From contig CBDCEG010000032.1 in NCBI GenBank assembly GCA_965215775.1, forward strand, positions 1 through 62,213: a stretch of 62,213 nt of DNA, given 5' to 3'. The notes under the pieces were generated by a model that had not been told where the DNA came from, did not search any database, and worked only from the letters and a program-made list of their open reading frames with translations. The stretch is from CBDCEG01 sp965215775. GTDB lineage: Bacteria > Pseudomonadota > Gammaproteobacteria > Cardiobacteriales > Ostreibacteriaceae. Position 1 is the first letter of the stretch; each line of letters opens with the position of its first letter. Made by a program: the position numbers and the translations under genes. Shown one piece after another: positions 12,010-22,078 of the stretch.

Positions 12010-13209
12010 TTAATTTTTAAATTTATTTAGCAAGAAGCTTATAATTCCCTGTCTCTTTGCTTTTTTTGTTATTGTTCTTGTATAGTCACTAGAGTAAGAA
12101 TACATTAGTAATCCTAAAATTGTAGCATATTTAGGATTTGCTTCCACCAATTTTATATCAACATCTACTTTTGCGGTTCTTACTGGAAGATTAAATTTGC
12201 ACTCAAATAATTCATTAATTCCTTTCATATTTGCAGAACCTCCACAGACAATAAACCCTGCTGAGAACGCGTCTTCAAAACCACTTCGAGATAATCTTTG
12301 TGAAATAATATCTGCTATTTCATCACACCGATTTTTAATAACATCAGCCAAATCTTTTTTGTAAAACTTTCTACTTCCTGATTCTACAATACTTTCAACT
12401 TCTATTATTTCATTTGATTGATACTCTTTACTAATATCTATTTCACATTTTACTTGCTCTGCTTTATCTTCACTACAACGCATAAAAAATGCCAAATCAC
12501 TTGTGATTAGGTTTCCAGCAAAAGGAATAACTTCAGAATGATGCATTTTTCCATTTCTATAAATGATAATTTCAGTCGTTCCTGCCCCAATATCTAAAAC
12601 ACAAACCCCCAACCGCTGTTCATCAGGAGTAGCAACTGCTAGTGAAGATGCATATCCAGAAAAAATAGCATTTTCAACTTCTATATCGCGATCTGAAAAT
12701 ATATGTTTTAAGTTAATAAAAGAAGTTTTTGCAACCCTAATAATATGCGTTAATACTTTTATATTTTCTCCGCTAAGTCCTATTGGGTCATTAATACCAG
12801 ACTGTTTATCTATAAAATATTGCTGTGGAATCATATGTAAAATTTTGTGATTTTTCAGTGATGATATGTTTTTTGCAGATACAATAACACCGATAATATC
12901 TTCAGAAGTTACCACTTTACCTTTAATAGCTTGCTCTCCGTCAACATTATAACCAATTATACTAACACCAGAAAGGGAGCAAATAACTGAATGAATATTA
13001 TATCTTCCGTATTCCTCTAACTCATTTAGTAAATTTTCTACACTGTGCTGTAATAATGACATATTAACTATACCACCATTTTTAACGCCTTTTGATGGAA
13101 TTTCTTTGAACGCAATAATTTCAATCTCACTCAAAGACAATACTTTTGCCAAAACCCCAACTATTTTTGAAGAACCTATATCAATTGCTGCAACTATATT
13201 ATTATTCAT
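12010..13209 (-). CDS. ftsA: Cell division protein FtsA
   Basis: Actin-like ATPase that tethers FtsZ to the inner membrane. 399 residues, slightly shorter than E. coli FtsA. The N-terminal phosphate loop (AAIDIGSSKIVGV, about 8-20) and the second phosphate motif (VCVLDIGAGTTEI, about 203-215) are clear. The C-terminus IISFLLNKFKN is an amphipathic membrane-targeting helix. It starts 2 bases after the ftsQ stop codon, so translation is probably coupled. Confidence 0.96.
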   Translation of the reverse strand: MNNNIVAAIDIGSSKIVGVLAKVLSLSEIEIIAFKEIPSKGVKNGGIVNMSLLQHSVENLLNELEEYGRYNIHSVICSLSGVSIIGYNVDGEQAIKGKVVTSEDIIGVIVSAKNISSLKNHKILHMIPQQYFIDKQSGINDPIGLSGENIKVLTHIIRVAKTSFINLKHIFSDRDIEVENAIFSGYASSLAVATPDEQRLGVCVLDIGAGTTEIIIYRNGKMHHSEVIPFAGNLITSDLAFFMRCSEDKAEQVKCEIDISKEYQSNEIIEVESIVESGSRKFYKKDLADVIKNRCDEIADIISQRLSRSGFEDAFSAGFIVCGGSANMKGINELFECKFNLPVRTAKVDVDIKLVEANPKYATILGLLMYSYSSDYTRTITKKAKRQGIISFLLNKFKN

Positions 13210-13211
13210 AA

Positions 13212-14069
13212 CTAAATTCTTGTCTCTAACGATGCGTTAATAACTTTATTATCTTCATTATTCTCTTTTTCCAACACCTCTGGTTTCCACTTGATAACAA
13301 ATCCAGATGCTGCTCGTAAATCTATAATTTCCACTTTATTTAAATCTGGTATTTTATTTTTTTCTCTTGCAGTTTTAAGCATTGACAATCTATGCAAGAA
13401 GTTCTCTCTTCCAAACTTAACAACAACGCCACTTTCTAAAAACACTTGCCAAGATAGACTTTTACTCAAGTTAAACTTAGTCATTTTCATATTTTCATAT
13501 CCAGCAAAAAGCTTTATATACTTATAGTAATTATCAACAACTTGTTTCTCATAGCCGTCAGGTCCAGATAATTTTGGTAGGTTTGCAAATATACTATTAT
13601 CAATATTAGCAAATTTATTTCCTTTATCATCAACCAATTCACTTTCACCCCAACGCATTGTTGGTTTTCGTTCAGTTATTTTCAACTCTAATGTTGACGG
13701 CCATTTTCTCACAGCCTCTACTTTTTCAACCCATTTTAGAGATTCTAGTTTCTCAGTAACCTCCTGCAAATCTATATCAAAAAAGCTTTTTTTATTAAAT
13801 TCTTGCATAGACTTCAAAACATCAGCTCTTGTGGTAATTACAATATCTCCTTTTATTTCCACATTTGAAAGCGGAAAAGACTGCCTATCAGATATTGTTT
13901 TCTTTATATAAAAAACAGAAACTACCACAAAAATAATTGCAAATAAGAAGAAAAAAGCACTGGATTTTCTAAACACATAGGAAACCCACCAGTCAATATC
14001 TCTATTAACTGAAACTCCTCTTTTTGAATGTAATTTTTTTGATTCTAAAAAATCAGAATAATCACGCAT
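13212..14069 (-). CDS. ftsQ: Cell division protein FtsQ
   Basis: Bitopic inner-membrane protein that links early and late divisome proteins through FtsB/FtsL. 285 residues. A cytoplasmic N-terminus is followed by one membrane helix (about 36-52, SAFFFLFAIIFVVVSVFY). The periplasmic POTRA domain starts at FPLSNVEIKGD (about 64), followed by the FtsQ/DivIB beta domain. It sits between ddl and ftsA as in related genomes. Sequence similarity in this family is low, so position and architecture carry much of the call. Confidence 0.9.
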   Translation of the reverse strand: MRDYSDFLESKKLHSKRGVSVNRDIDWWVSYVFRKSSAFFFLFAIIFVVVSVFYIKKTISDRQSFPLSNVEIKGDIVITTRADVLKSMQEFNKKSFFDIDLQEVTEKLESLKWVEKVEAVRKWPSTLELKITERKPTMRWGESELVDDKGNKFANIDNSIFANLPKLSGPDGYEKQVVDNYYKYIKLFAGYENMKMTKFNLSKSLSWQVFLESGVVVKFGRENFLHRLSMLKTAREKNKIPDLNKVEIIDLRAASGFVIKWKPEVLEKENNEDNKVINASLETRI

Positions 14070-14148
14070 TTTTATTTCCTCTTTTAATCATATTGCTTAA
14101 CTTTTATTATCTATATTTTATATTTTTACTTTTCATTTTAACAAATCA

Positions 14149-15072
14149 TCAAACTTCAACCTGCTCAATAATTTTCAAAACCACTTCATCAAAACTATAC
14201 CCAGCTTGCTTTGCTGCTTTAGGAACCAAAGATTTCTCAGTCATTCCAGGTATTGTATTTATTTCCAAAATCCAAGGAGAGTTATCTTCATCTAGCATAA
14301 CATCAACTCTAGACCAACCACTTACCCCTAAAATATCTGCAGATTTTTTCGCCAAAAGTTTAACCTCATCTTCCAGCTCCAAATCAAGTCCACTTGGGCA
14401 ATTATAACTTGTTGCACCAGTTATATATTTTGTATTATAGTCGTAAAATCCTTTAGTTACATCTATTTTTATCACAGGCATAACTTCATCAGCAACAATT
14501 GCAATAGTTAATTCTGCACCATCAACCCATTTTTCAGCCATTATTATACAATTATATTTTTTAGCTTCTTTATACGCCAAAATCAATTCATTTTTATTAC
14601 AAACCTTACTAATTCCAACACTTGAACCTTCCAAAGCAGGTTTTACAGCCATTGGAAAACCAACTTTTTTGATAACTTTATCAGCATCAAAACCTTCTGA
14701 TAAAACCGCCTGCGGTAAAACTGGAATACCATTTGCTTGCCAAATTTGTTTAGTTTTAACTTTATCCATCGCAAGTGCTGAAGCCAAAACTCCACTTCCC
14801 GTATAAGGCATTTCTAAATACTCAAGCACAGCTTGGATTGTTCCATCTTCCCCACCTCTTCCATGAAGTGCGATAAATGCTAAATCAAATGGTCTTTCAT
14901 TTACCAGTAAATTCATAAAACTAGAATCTACATCATATAATTTAGCATTAAAACCTAAATTAATTAATGCTTTATAAATAGCTTCACCACTTCTAAGAGA
15001 CACTTCTCGCTCAGAAGACATTCCACCATATAAAACACCTATTTTTTTATTTTTTAAGTCTATTTTCTTCAT
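14149..15072 (-). CDS. ddl: D-alanine-D-alanine ligase (DdlB type)
   Basis: ATP-grasp enzyme that joins two D-alanines for the peptidoglycan stem. 307 residues, typical of DdlB. Seen are the N-terminal GVLYGGMSSEREVSLRSG, the HGRGGEDGT motif (about 70-78), the PCVKPA-like segment PMAVKPALEGSSVGI, and the metal/ADP site ILEINTIPGMTEKSLVPKAA near the C-terminus. It follows murC by 73 bases. In most relatives murB lies between them, but here the gap is too short for any gene. Confidence 0.96.
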   Translation of the reverse strand: MKKIDLKNKKIGVLYGGMSSEREVSLRSGEAIYKALINLGFNAKLYDVDSSFMNLLVNERPFDLAFIALHGRGGEDGTIQAVLEYLEMPYTGSGVLASALAMDKVKTKQIWQANGIPVLPQAVLSEGFDADKVIKKVGFPMAVKPALEGSSVGISKVCNKNELILAYKEAKKYNCIIMAEKWVDGAELTIAIVADEVMPVIKIDVTKGFYDYNTKYITGATSYNCPSGLDLELEDEVKLLAKKSADILGVSGWSRVDVMLDEDNSPWILEINTIPGMTEKSLVPKAAKQAGYSFDEVVLKIIEQVEV

Positions 15073-15145
15073 AATAATTTTAATTATTTATAGTTTATTT
15101 ATAGCTTTCTTTATATTTAATTAATAATAAATTCAATTAAAAAAA

Positions 15146-16621
15146 CTACTCAACCAACTCAGAGGCAATACTACCAATATTCCCAGCCCCCATAACCAAA
15201 ACCACTTCATCTCCTTTTAAGATAACTTTAACTTGGTTAGTTATTTCAGACAAATCTTTCACAAAAATTGGCTCAACCATACCTCTGGCTCTAATTGCTC
15301 TCGCCAAAGACTTACCATCAGCATCACCAATATGTTCTTCGCCAGCGGCATAAACTCTAGTTAATACTAATTTATCAAACTGTGAAAGTATGTATGCAAA
15401 ATCATCAAATAAATCTCTTGTTCGGCTAAATCTATGTGGTTGAAAAACTCCTACTATTTTTTTATCTGGAAATGCACTTTTTGCAGCAGACAAAACAGCA
15501 GTTATTTCTTTTGGGTGATGCCCATAATCTTCAAAAACAGGAACTTTGATAGAGCTTTCTAAATTCACAAAACCTTTAGGAGTAAATCTCCTTGCAACCC
15601 CTGTGAAATTACTTATTCCTTTTTGTATTTGTTCAAAACTAACACCTAACTCCAAAGCAACACAAATGCACGCCAAAGAGTTTAAGACATTATGTTTTCC
15701 AGGCATATTCAAAGTTACATTAAACTGTTTATTAGTTTTTTTGATAACAACATCAAAATTCATTTCCAATCCATTTGCTTGAATATTTTTAGCATAAACA
15801 TCAGCTTTATCAGTAGTTCCATAACTAAGAATTGGACGACCAACCTCTTCCAATAAGTTTTCAACCTCTTTATCATCAATACAAACTATCGCCAAACCAT
15901 AAAAAGGCATTTTCTGTAAAAATTGAATAAAAGTTTCTTTTAATTTTTTAAAATCTCCACCATAAGTTTCCAAGTGATCAGCATCTATATTTGAAACAAC
16001 TGTCATCATTGGTGAAAGATGCAAAAATGAAGCATCAGACTCATCAGCTTCTGCTATTAAATACTCACTTTCCCCAAGTTTTGCACTTGTTCCTGCACTA
16101 TTTAGAATTCCACCAATAACAAATGTTGGATCTAATCCAGAATCAGCTAATAATGAAGCTAGTATTGAAGTTATCGTAGTTTTACCATGCGTTCCTGAAA
16201 CCGCTATTCCAAATCTATAACGCATAATTTCTGCTAACATTTGTGCGCGTCCAACAATTGGTATTAATTTTTGATGAGCATATTCCACTTCAGGGTTGTC
16301 ATTTTTTATTGCGGTTGAGCAAACAACCACATCTGTATTTTTTATATTTTCTGCGAAATGTCCTTTATATATTTTTGCTCCTAAGCTTTCTAGCCTTTTA
16401 GTTATTGGCGTTTCATTAATATCAGAGCCTGAAATTTCATAACCCATATTTAACATAACTTCAGCAATTCCATTCATTCCAGAACCACCTATTCCAACAA
16501 AATGAATAGAATTTATTCTATGCATATGTTTTTTTCTAATACTTACTGTATTATTTTCTGGGCTTTTTTCTGAACCTTTTCCTGAACCATTTTCTATTCT
16601 ATTATTTATATTATCTTGCAT
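15146..16621 (-). CDS. murC: UDP-N-acetylmuramate-L-alanine ligase MurC
   Basis: Cytoplasmic Mur ligase adding L-Ala to UDP-MurNAc. 491 residues. The Rossmann glycine motif HFVGIGGSGMNGIAEV (about 40-55), the ATP loop GTHGKTT (143-149), the EADESDASFL segment and the C-terminal domain with HHPKEI and FQPHRFSRT are all present. The first 30 or so residues are an Asn/Ser/Lys-rich leader. It starts 13 bases after the murG stop codon, in the same run of genes. Confidence 0.97.
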   Translation of the reverse strand: MQDNINNRIENGSGKGSEKSPENNTVSIRKKHMHRINSIHFVGIGGSGMNGIAEVMLNMGYEISGSDINETPITKRLESLGAKIYKGHFAENIKNTDVVVCSTAIKNDNPEVEYAHQKLIPIVGRAQMLAEIMRYRFGIAVSGTHGKTTITSILASLLADSGLDPTFVIGGILNSAGTSAKLGESEYLIAEADESDASFLHLSPMMTVVSNIDADHLETYGGDFKKLKETFIQFLQKMPFYGLAIVCIDDKEVENLLEEVGRPILSYGTTDKADVYAKNIQANGLEMNFDVVIKKTNKQFNVTLNMPGKHNVLNSLACICVALELGVSFEQIQKGISNFTGVARRFTPKGFVNLESSIKVPVFEDYGHHPKEITAVLSAAKSAFPDKKIVGVFQPHRFSRTRDLFDDFAYILSQFDKLVLTRVYAAGEEHIGDADGKSLARAIRARGMVEPIFVKDLSEITNQVKVILKGDEVVLVMGAGNIGSIASELVE

Positions 16622-16634
16622 ATTATTTCCTGTA

Positions 16635-17834
16635 TTATTTTTTTGAATTAATGATACTTACAATTTCTTTTGTAATTTCTATTCTGGCAGATTTATGAGT
16701 CATTTTTCTAGTGGCTATTGCCATATTTAATAATTTATCGCCTTCAAGTAGGTTTGTTAAAGTTTCATAAAGACTATTTTCATTCAAATCTTTTTGCTCC
16801 AAAATAACAGCCCCACCATTATCAGATATATATTTAGCGTTTAAAAACTGATGATTATCAACCGCATAAGGGATTGGTATGAATATAGCAGCTATACCAG
16901 CACTTGCTATTTCAGAAACCGTCAAAGCACCTGCTCTTGCAATAATAATATCTGCTTTTTTATAAGCTTCATCTATGTTTTCCAAATATGGAACAACTTC
17001 AACTTTAATATTTTCAAGCTCTTTGGTCAAAATATTATTATCTTTATAAACACCCAAAGTTTCTTCGTGTGTTTTGATACCAGTTTGATGTAAAACTTTT
17101 ATTTTTTTTGAACAATTTAGCTGATTAAGTTTATTAATTATTAATGGAATAGTTTGATTTATTCTTTGAGCACCAAGGCTTCCACCCAAAATTAAAATAT
17201 TTAGAAACTCACCTTTACATATTCTCAACTCTGGCAATTCTAAATTACTAATAGATTCTCTAACAGGGTTTCCAACGACCTTTATTTTATTAGATTTGAG
17301 TGAGTTAATTGGAAATGCTAAAAGTGTTTTTTTAGAGATTTTATTTATTGCCTTATTTGTAAAACCCATTGCTGCATTTTGTTCGTGCAAAACAATTGGA
17401 ACTCCTTTTAACTTTGCCGCAATTCCAGCAGGACCAGTTACAAAACCACCAAAACCAATATAAATATCTGGTTGAACTTTTTTAATGATTTTCATTGCTG
17501 CAAAAACTGCTTTAATAATTACAAAAGGTGCTTTTAATAATCTTTTCAAACCATTACCACGAACACCTTGGACAAATATTTTATGTAAGGTTATATTATT
17601 TTCAGGAACTAACCTAGACTCAATCCCAGCATCAGTTCCTATCCAGCTAATCTTTGCACCAAGTTCTGCCAATGACTTTGCAATAACCAAAGCTGGATAA
17701 ACATGCCCACCTGTTCCGCCTGCACTAATTAGAACTTTTTTACCTAATAGTGATTGTTCTTTATTTTGCTTTAATTTATCTTCTGATGTATTTTCCAGTG
17801 TGTTTACTGGTGTATTTTCTAATAATTTATCCAT
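16635..17834 (-). CDS. murG: Lipid II synthase MurG
   Basis: Membrane-associated GT-B glycosyltransferase that adds GlcNAc to lipid I. 399 residues, about 40 longer than E. coli MurG because of an N-terminal leader with repeated ENTP/ENTS motifs before SAGGTGGHVYPALVIA. Also seen are GFGGFVTGP, HEQNAAMG, GGSLGAQRIN and the donor-site region IIARAGALTVSEI. The start at 17834 overlaps the end of ftsW by 8 bases. A shorter protein from a downstream start cannot be excluded, but the overlap favours coupling from this ATG. Confidence 0.95.
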   Translation of the reverse strand: MDKLLENTPVNTLENTSEDKLKQNKEQSLLGKKVLISAGGTGGHVYPALVIAKSLAELGAKISWIGTDAGIESRLVPENNITLHKIFVQGVRGNGLKRLLKAPFVIIKAVFAAMKIIKKVQPDIYIGFGGFVTGPAGIAAKLKGVPIVLHEQNAAMGFTNKAINKISKKTLLAFPINSLKSNKIKVVGNPVRESISNLELPELRICKGEFLNILILGGSLGAQRINQTIPLIINKLNQLNCSKKIKVLHQTGIKTHEETLGVYKDNNILTKELENIKVEVVPYLENIDEAYKKADIIIARAGALTVSEIASAGIAAIFIPIPYAVDNHQFLNAKYISDNGGAVILEQKDLNENSLYETLTNLLEGDKLLNMAIATRKMTHKSARIEITKEIVSIINSKK

Positions 17835-19047
17835 CTTTTAATGCCGTTGTTCGCCCTAATATATATTTAACTTCTGAATCTATTCGTAAAAGAATTGCAA
17901 TAAGTATCAAACAAGCAATAACCGAGCTTCCGCCATAACTCATCAATGGTAAAGTTAAGCCTTTGGTTGGCAACGCTCCAGATGCAACAAGCATATTTAT
18001 TAAAACTTGTATCCCAATCCAAAGCCCAATCCCATAAGCCATACAGCTTGCAAACCTCATTCGGACTCTATCAGCATTATTTGCAATAGAGAATGCTTTA
18101 TAAACAAAGGTTGCATAAACAGCAACCAAGCAAATAACTCCAAAAAAACCAGTTTCTTCTGCAAAAATAGCAAAAATAAAATCAGTATGTGCTTCAGGTA
18201 AATAGTTATGTTTTTGAATGCTTTGCCCTACTCCAACCCCCTGAATTTCCCCACGACCGATTGCAATTAATGATTGAACCAGTTGATAACCAGATCCATA
18301 AGGGTCTTTCCAAACATCTGTAAAACTTGCTAATCTTTCTCGGCGATAAGGAGCTGCCAACAACACAAATGTTGCAATAATAAAAACACCTACCCCACCA
18401 ATAGTAAATCTTACCAAACAAACACCAGCCAAAAACATCATTCCTAGAATAACGCTTGCAATAACAGCTGATGAACCAAAATCAGGTTCTAATAATAATA
18501 AACCTAATACTATAGATAGAATCATCATAAGCTGAATCATTGGAATCCAAGATTTTTGTATTTTATTTTTATGTTTCTCTAAATAATATGCCGCAAATAT
18601 CATCATTCCAATTCGAACAAATTCAGAAACCTGCAAATTAATAACAACCAAGTTAATCCACCGTCTAGCACCATTTATCTTAACTCCAACACCAGGTAAT
18701 AAAACTAGAATAAGTGCAAATATAGTAAGTATTAGTATTTTTGTTGCATTTTCTCGCCACCAATCAATTGGGATATTGTAAACAATAAAAGCAATAAACA
18801 ACCCAAGGCACATATATATTGATTGACGAAAAGTATAATGTAATGGATCACCCGCATTTCCACCCTTAACCACAGATGATGCAGTAACCATAATTAAGCC
18901 AACTGCCATAATTATTAAAGTGCAAATTATTATTGTTTTACTTGGGAATATTAGACCAGACCAACGGTTATAACTCTCTTGAGTTTTCTTGAAATCCGCA
19001 ATAGCTGCTTTAGATGATTTAGGTTTTTTAGTTTCTATTACTGTCAT
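17827..19047 (-). CDS. ftsW: Septal peptidoglycan polymerase FtsW
   Basis: SEDS-family glycosyltransferase that polymerises lipid II at the septum together with FtsI. 406 residues with about ten membrane helices. Typical motifs include NGARRWINL, LLLEPDFGSSAVI (catalytic Asp region), PEAHTDFIFAIFAEE and GLTLPLMSYGGSS. Its start is the first recognisable coding position of the division cluster in this window; murD and ftsI are not present. The 541 bases upstream separate it from the type VI island. Confidence 0.96.
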   Translation of the reverse strand: MTVIETKKPKSSKAAIADFKKTQESYNRWSGLIFPSKTIIICTLIIMAVGLIMVTASSVVKGGNAGDPLHYTFRQSIYMCLGLFIAFIVYNIPIDWWRENATKILILTIFALILVLLPGVGVKINGARRWINLVVINLQVSEFVRIGMMIFAAYYLEKHKNKIQKSWIPMIQLMMILSIVLGLLLLEPDFGSSAVIASVILGMMFLAGVCLVRFTIGGVGVFIIATFVLLAAPYRRERLASFTDVWKDPYGSGYQLVQSLIAIGRGEIQGVGVGQSIQKHNYLPEAHTDFIFAIFAEETGFFGVICLVAVYATFVYKAFSIANNADRVRMRFASCMAYGIGLWIGIQVLINMLVASGALPTKGLTLPLMSYGGSSVIACLILIAILLRIDSEVKYILGRTTALKDG

Positions 19048-19395
19048 TTTTTGTAAATTTTATGATTATGAGTTTAATTAGTTCCATAAGTTTTTATATT
19101 TTATCACTTTATAGCTTTGTAAGTTTATAAATTTATGCTCTGTTTAATCTTTCTATTTAAGCCTTATACTTTATCTTTTTAAACTAGAAATTATACAAAA
19201 CATACCTACCAAACCGACTATATACTATAACACATAACAACTTATATAATTACATAGTTCGTAACAAAAACATAAACTACTTAAACTATTGATGTTAGCA
19301 ATTAATTAGTTTGCAGACATAATTTGTTTTTTCAGTATAAATATATCTATAACTTTGTATTTTTTGTAAGAACTAACCAGCTTTCTCTTTTAAGT
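19048..19395. other. AT-rich intergenic region with no gene
   Basis: About 350 bases upstream of ftsW that hold stop codons in all frames and no recognisable RNA. It probably contains the promoter of the division cluster, but I cannot pick one convincing -35/-10 pair. The repeat element described next begins at its end. Confidence 0.5.
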
Positions 19396-19588
19396 TTATA
19401 ATTGTTTTGTGTAGTTTGTTTTTTTTAGTTGTAATAAATCACGCTTTTATAACATTAAATCCGCTCTTAAAACTCTCCTCCTTTAAAGGAGGAGTACCCG
19501 CAGGGAGGTGGTTTATATTAACTTTACTAATTTGGTGTTTTTAAATAATCAAATATTAGGCAACCACAAGGGTTGCCTTAGGTTTATA
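19396..19588 (-). repeat. Repeat with 20-bp palindrome and hairpin, copy A
   Basis: Nearly identical to 21890-22078. Each copy contains the perfect palindrome CTCCTCCTTTAAAGGAGGAG (here 19475-19494) followed by CCCGCAGGGAGGTGG, resembling the small palindromic repeats scattered in many gammaproteobacterial genomes. Closer to the lipoprotein gene is the hairpin AGGCAACC..GGTTGCCT (19558-19579), placed just after the stop codon like a terminator but with only a weak T-tract. The repeats are the 3' part of a 1.1-kb duplication that includes the lipoprotein genes. Confidence 0.7.
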
Positions 19589-20486
19589 TTATTTAGTTAT
19601 TACCCATTTATCATTTATCCTGCTGAATTTAACATCATACCAAGTATTTAAAAATCCTGCATTTCTCCCAATTCCATTAAGCCAAATAGAACCATTAATC
19701 TGTATGGTTTTACCTGTGTCTGATATTAATATTGATTTTGTTCTACATTTCCTGAGACTTAATTTAAAATTACCATCTGTTAAGTTGGTTTTTAAGCTCT
19801 CAAAAAGTCTTTTCGCACTAGAACCAGCACTATTATAAGTTGCTCTATCCATCTCTTTATTTCTAAGCTCAAACATATCTACAAAGCCTTTTATATCCAT
19901 CTTATCTAATTTAGCTACCATACCATCACATATATCAAATAACTCCTGTATCTCTGGGCGGTTCTTTAGCTCATAATATTTTGGTGTTGGTTTGTGATTT
20001 TCATAACCTAGACCTTTTATATAAAAAAACTCTCCAGCTCCTTGCATAATATCCTCACCATCTAAATAAGCCCAACGGGGGAATGGAGTTTGTAATTCTA
20101 CTGTTTGTCTGGCGGTGATTCCAACTACTTTTTTCGCTTGATAGCTAGTTCTTTGGATTATTTGTAGTTTGGATAATTTCACAACCACATCATCAGCATA
20201 ATTTTTCTTATCTGTTTTTATTATTTTATCTGCTTTTTCATCTTCTGGAACCCAATAAACACCTACCATAGGGCTGGTTGCTTGATTATTCTCATAATTG
20301 ATTTCTGCAATTACCACCTCTTTTTTATAAGGCGTTTTTAGGATTATTTGAGCTGTTGCAACTGCTTCTTTATCTATTGTAAAGTTATCTTCAGGTCTTG
20401 CGAAAGTTGTGATAGAAAATGTATTTTTACCACTTGTTATAAAGTCATTAATAAAGTAGTCTGTAGCACCTGAATTATATTTATTA

Positions 20487-21555
20487 GCTAGATTCTACCT
20501 ACAAGTGCAACTTTTCAAGTTCAGCTTGAAAGACTTCATTTGGGGTTTTAAATCCTAGTCGTTTTCGTGGTCTATTATTAATAAGTTCCACAAAATAAGC
20601 AAGTTCTTCATCAGAAACATTATTAAAATCAGTGCCTTTGGGAATAAATTCTCGGAGCAAACCGTTGGTATTTTCATTAGTTCCTCTTTCCCAAGGTGAG
20701 TAAGCGTGTGCAAAATAAACATTCATTTTCACTTGTTTTTCAATCTCTTGGTGTAAAGAAAACTCTTTGCCATTATCGTATGTCATGCTTATTCGTAACT
20801 CATTTGGTAAGTCTTTGAAATCTTTAACTGTAGCTTCTAAAATAGCTTTTGCAGTTGATTTTTTCACTTTGGAAGCAATTAATTTACCACTTTTTCTTTC
20901 AACATTTGTAACTATCGCGCCTTGGTGATTTTTACCGACAATTGTGTCTCCTTCCCAGTGTCCAACTTCTTTTCTAAGCTCAATATTTTGCGGTCTTTCA
21001 TCAATCATTCTACGATCTTTTATTTGATATTTTTCCTTTCTATTATGTTGATATTTCTTACCTTTTCTTCTGAAATACATCTTAACTAATTTTGGGTGAT
21101 ACTTATAAACAAATTGATAAATAGTCTCGTGGCAAATCGATTCTTGCGCCTCCTCTCGCCACTTTCCAGAAATTTGTTCTGGCGACCAATGTTGCTCTAT
21201 TTTTATCAAAATATATTTCTCTAAAATACTATCAGGTAATATCCTAACATGCTTATTTGCAATAGATTTCCTCTTGGAAACTTTCTCCCATGCCTCTTCA
21301 CCAACAAAGGTTTCTGCGTTTTTATTATTTTTTATGCAGCGGTATATTGTAGTCTTATTTTTGCCTAGTTTTATCGCTATTTCACAAGGATTATAATTCT
21401 CCTCAAGCAATGTTTCAATTTTTGTCATATCAGTTCTGGTTAATTGTGTGTATTTTTTCATAATGTTATTATCTTAGTTAATAAAAATAAAAATAACTAG
21501 TTCCAAATTAAAACCTAAAAATAAAATTTAGTTGCACTTCGGTTTAGAAACCAGG
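20487..21555 (-). mobile_element. IS30-family element, copy 1 (intact)
   Basis: 1069 bases with imperfect terminal inverted repeats (GCTAGATTCTACCTACAAGTG at the left, CCTGGTTTCTAAACCGAAGTG read inward from the right). A 3-bp target duplication TTA is seen at 20484-20486 and 21556-21558. Comparison with the uninterrupted paralogue confirms the exact joint. It carries one transposase gene. Confidence 0.9.
20499..21461 (-). CDS. IS30-family transposase (intact)
   Basis: 320-residue DDE transposase. N-terminal helix-turn-helix (NPCEIAIKLGKNKTTIYRCI, about 24-43) is followed by a second DNA-binding region and the rve/IS30 core. The catalytic triad is visible: D172 in HWEGDTIVG, D229 in MTYDNGKEF, and E263 in GTNENTNGLLREF. 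The ending NNRPRKRLGFKTPNEVF is characteristic of IS30. Unlike copy 2 this frame is uninterrupted, so it may supply transposase for both copies. Confidence 0.95.
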   Translation of the reverse strand: MKKYTQLTRTDMTKIETLLEENYNPCEIAIKLGKNKTTIYRCIKNNKNAETFVGEEAWEKVSKRKSIANKHVRILPDSILEKYILIKIEQHWSPEQISGKWREEAQESICHETIYQFVYKYHPKLVKMYFRRKGKKYQHNRKEKYQIKDRRMIDERPQNIELRKEVGHWEGDTIVGKNHQGAIVTNVERKSGKLIASKVKKSTAKAILEATVKDFKDLPNELRISMTYDNGKEFSLHQEIEKQVKMNVYFAHAYSPWERGTNENTNGLLREFIPKGTDFNNVSDEELAYFVELINNRPRKRLGFKTPNEVFQAELEKLHL

Positions 21556-21889
21556 TTATATGATTCTAATATAGTTTCTCCATTAAAGTTAAATAAAAAT
21601 CTAGCTAATCCTTTAGAAACTCGTAAATAATACATTGGTTTGTTTTTTAATATTGTCATTTTGCTACCTTTGCCAGCAACTTTTTTAGTGCTTTTGGGGG
21701 AAGTTGTATCTGCTGTGGCACAGTTTTGTAATATTAATGAGATAAATATTATTATTGTGAGTTTTATTAGTTTTGTAAATATGAACTTGTTAGCTGAAGA
21801 ATTTGTTGAATAGTTAGTTAAAGTCTTTATTTTCATAATCTTTTTTTACCTTTATTTTTTTAGCACTGAAAATATTATTATAACTTGTT

Positions 21890-22078
21890 GAATTGTTTTG
21901 TGTAGTTTGTTTTTTTAGTCGTGATAAATCACGCTTTTATAACATTAAATCCACTCTTAAAACTCTCCTCCTTTAAAGGAGGAGTAACCGCAGGGAGGTG
22001 GTTTATATTAACTTTACTGATTTGGTGTTTTTAAATAATCAAATATTAGGCAACCACAAGGGTTGCCTTAGTTTTGTA
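21890..22078 (-). repeat. Repeat with 20-bp palindrome and hairpin, copy B
   Basis: Second copy of 19396-19588, with the same palindrome at 21965-21984 and the AGGCAACC hairpin at 22048-22069. It lies between the intact lipoprotein gene and the start of its interrupted paralogue. Confidence 0.7.

Larger units (their letters stand above)
19589..21836 (-). pseudogene. Lipoprotein, second copy of the candidate type VI immunity gene, split by IS30
   Basis: The 5' part (21836 down to 21559) encodes a lipoprotein signal (FISLILQNC, lipobox Cys about 39) and GSKMTILKNKPMYYLRVSKG. The 3' part (about 20486 to 19589) encodes the conserved C-terminal domain. An IS30-family element sits between them. 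Removing the IS (20487-21555) and one 3-base target copy leaves 1176 bases, exactly 392 codons, so the insertion is the only break. The C-terminal 250 residues are almost identical to the intact paralogue at 22079-23284 except for one short patch (KLSLRKCRTKSI here). The signal sequence differs much more. Confidence 0.85.

Noticed and set aside
19475..19494. Palindrome read as a transcription terminator
   Set aside because: It has no following T-run, and a better-placed hairpin lies between it and the gene.
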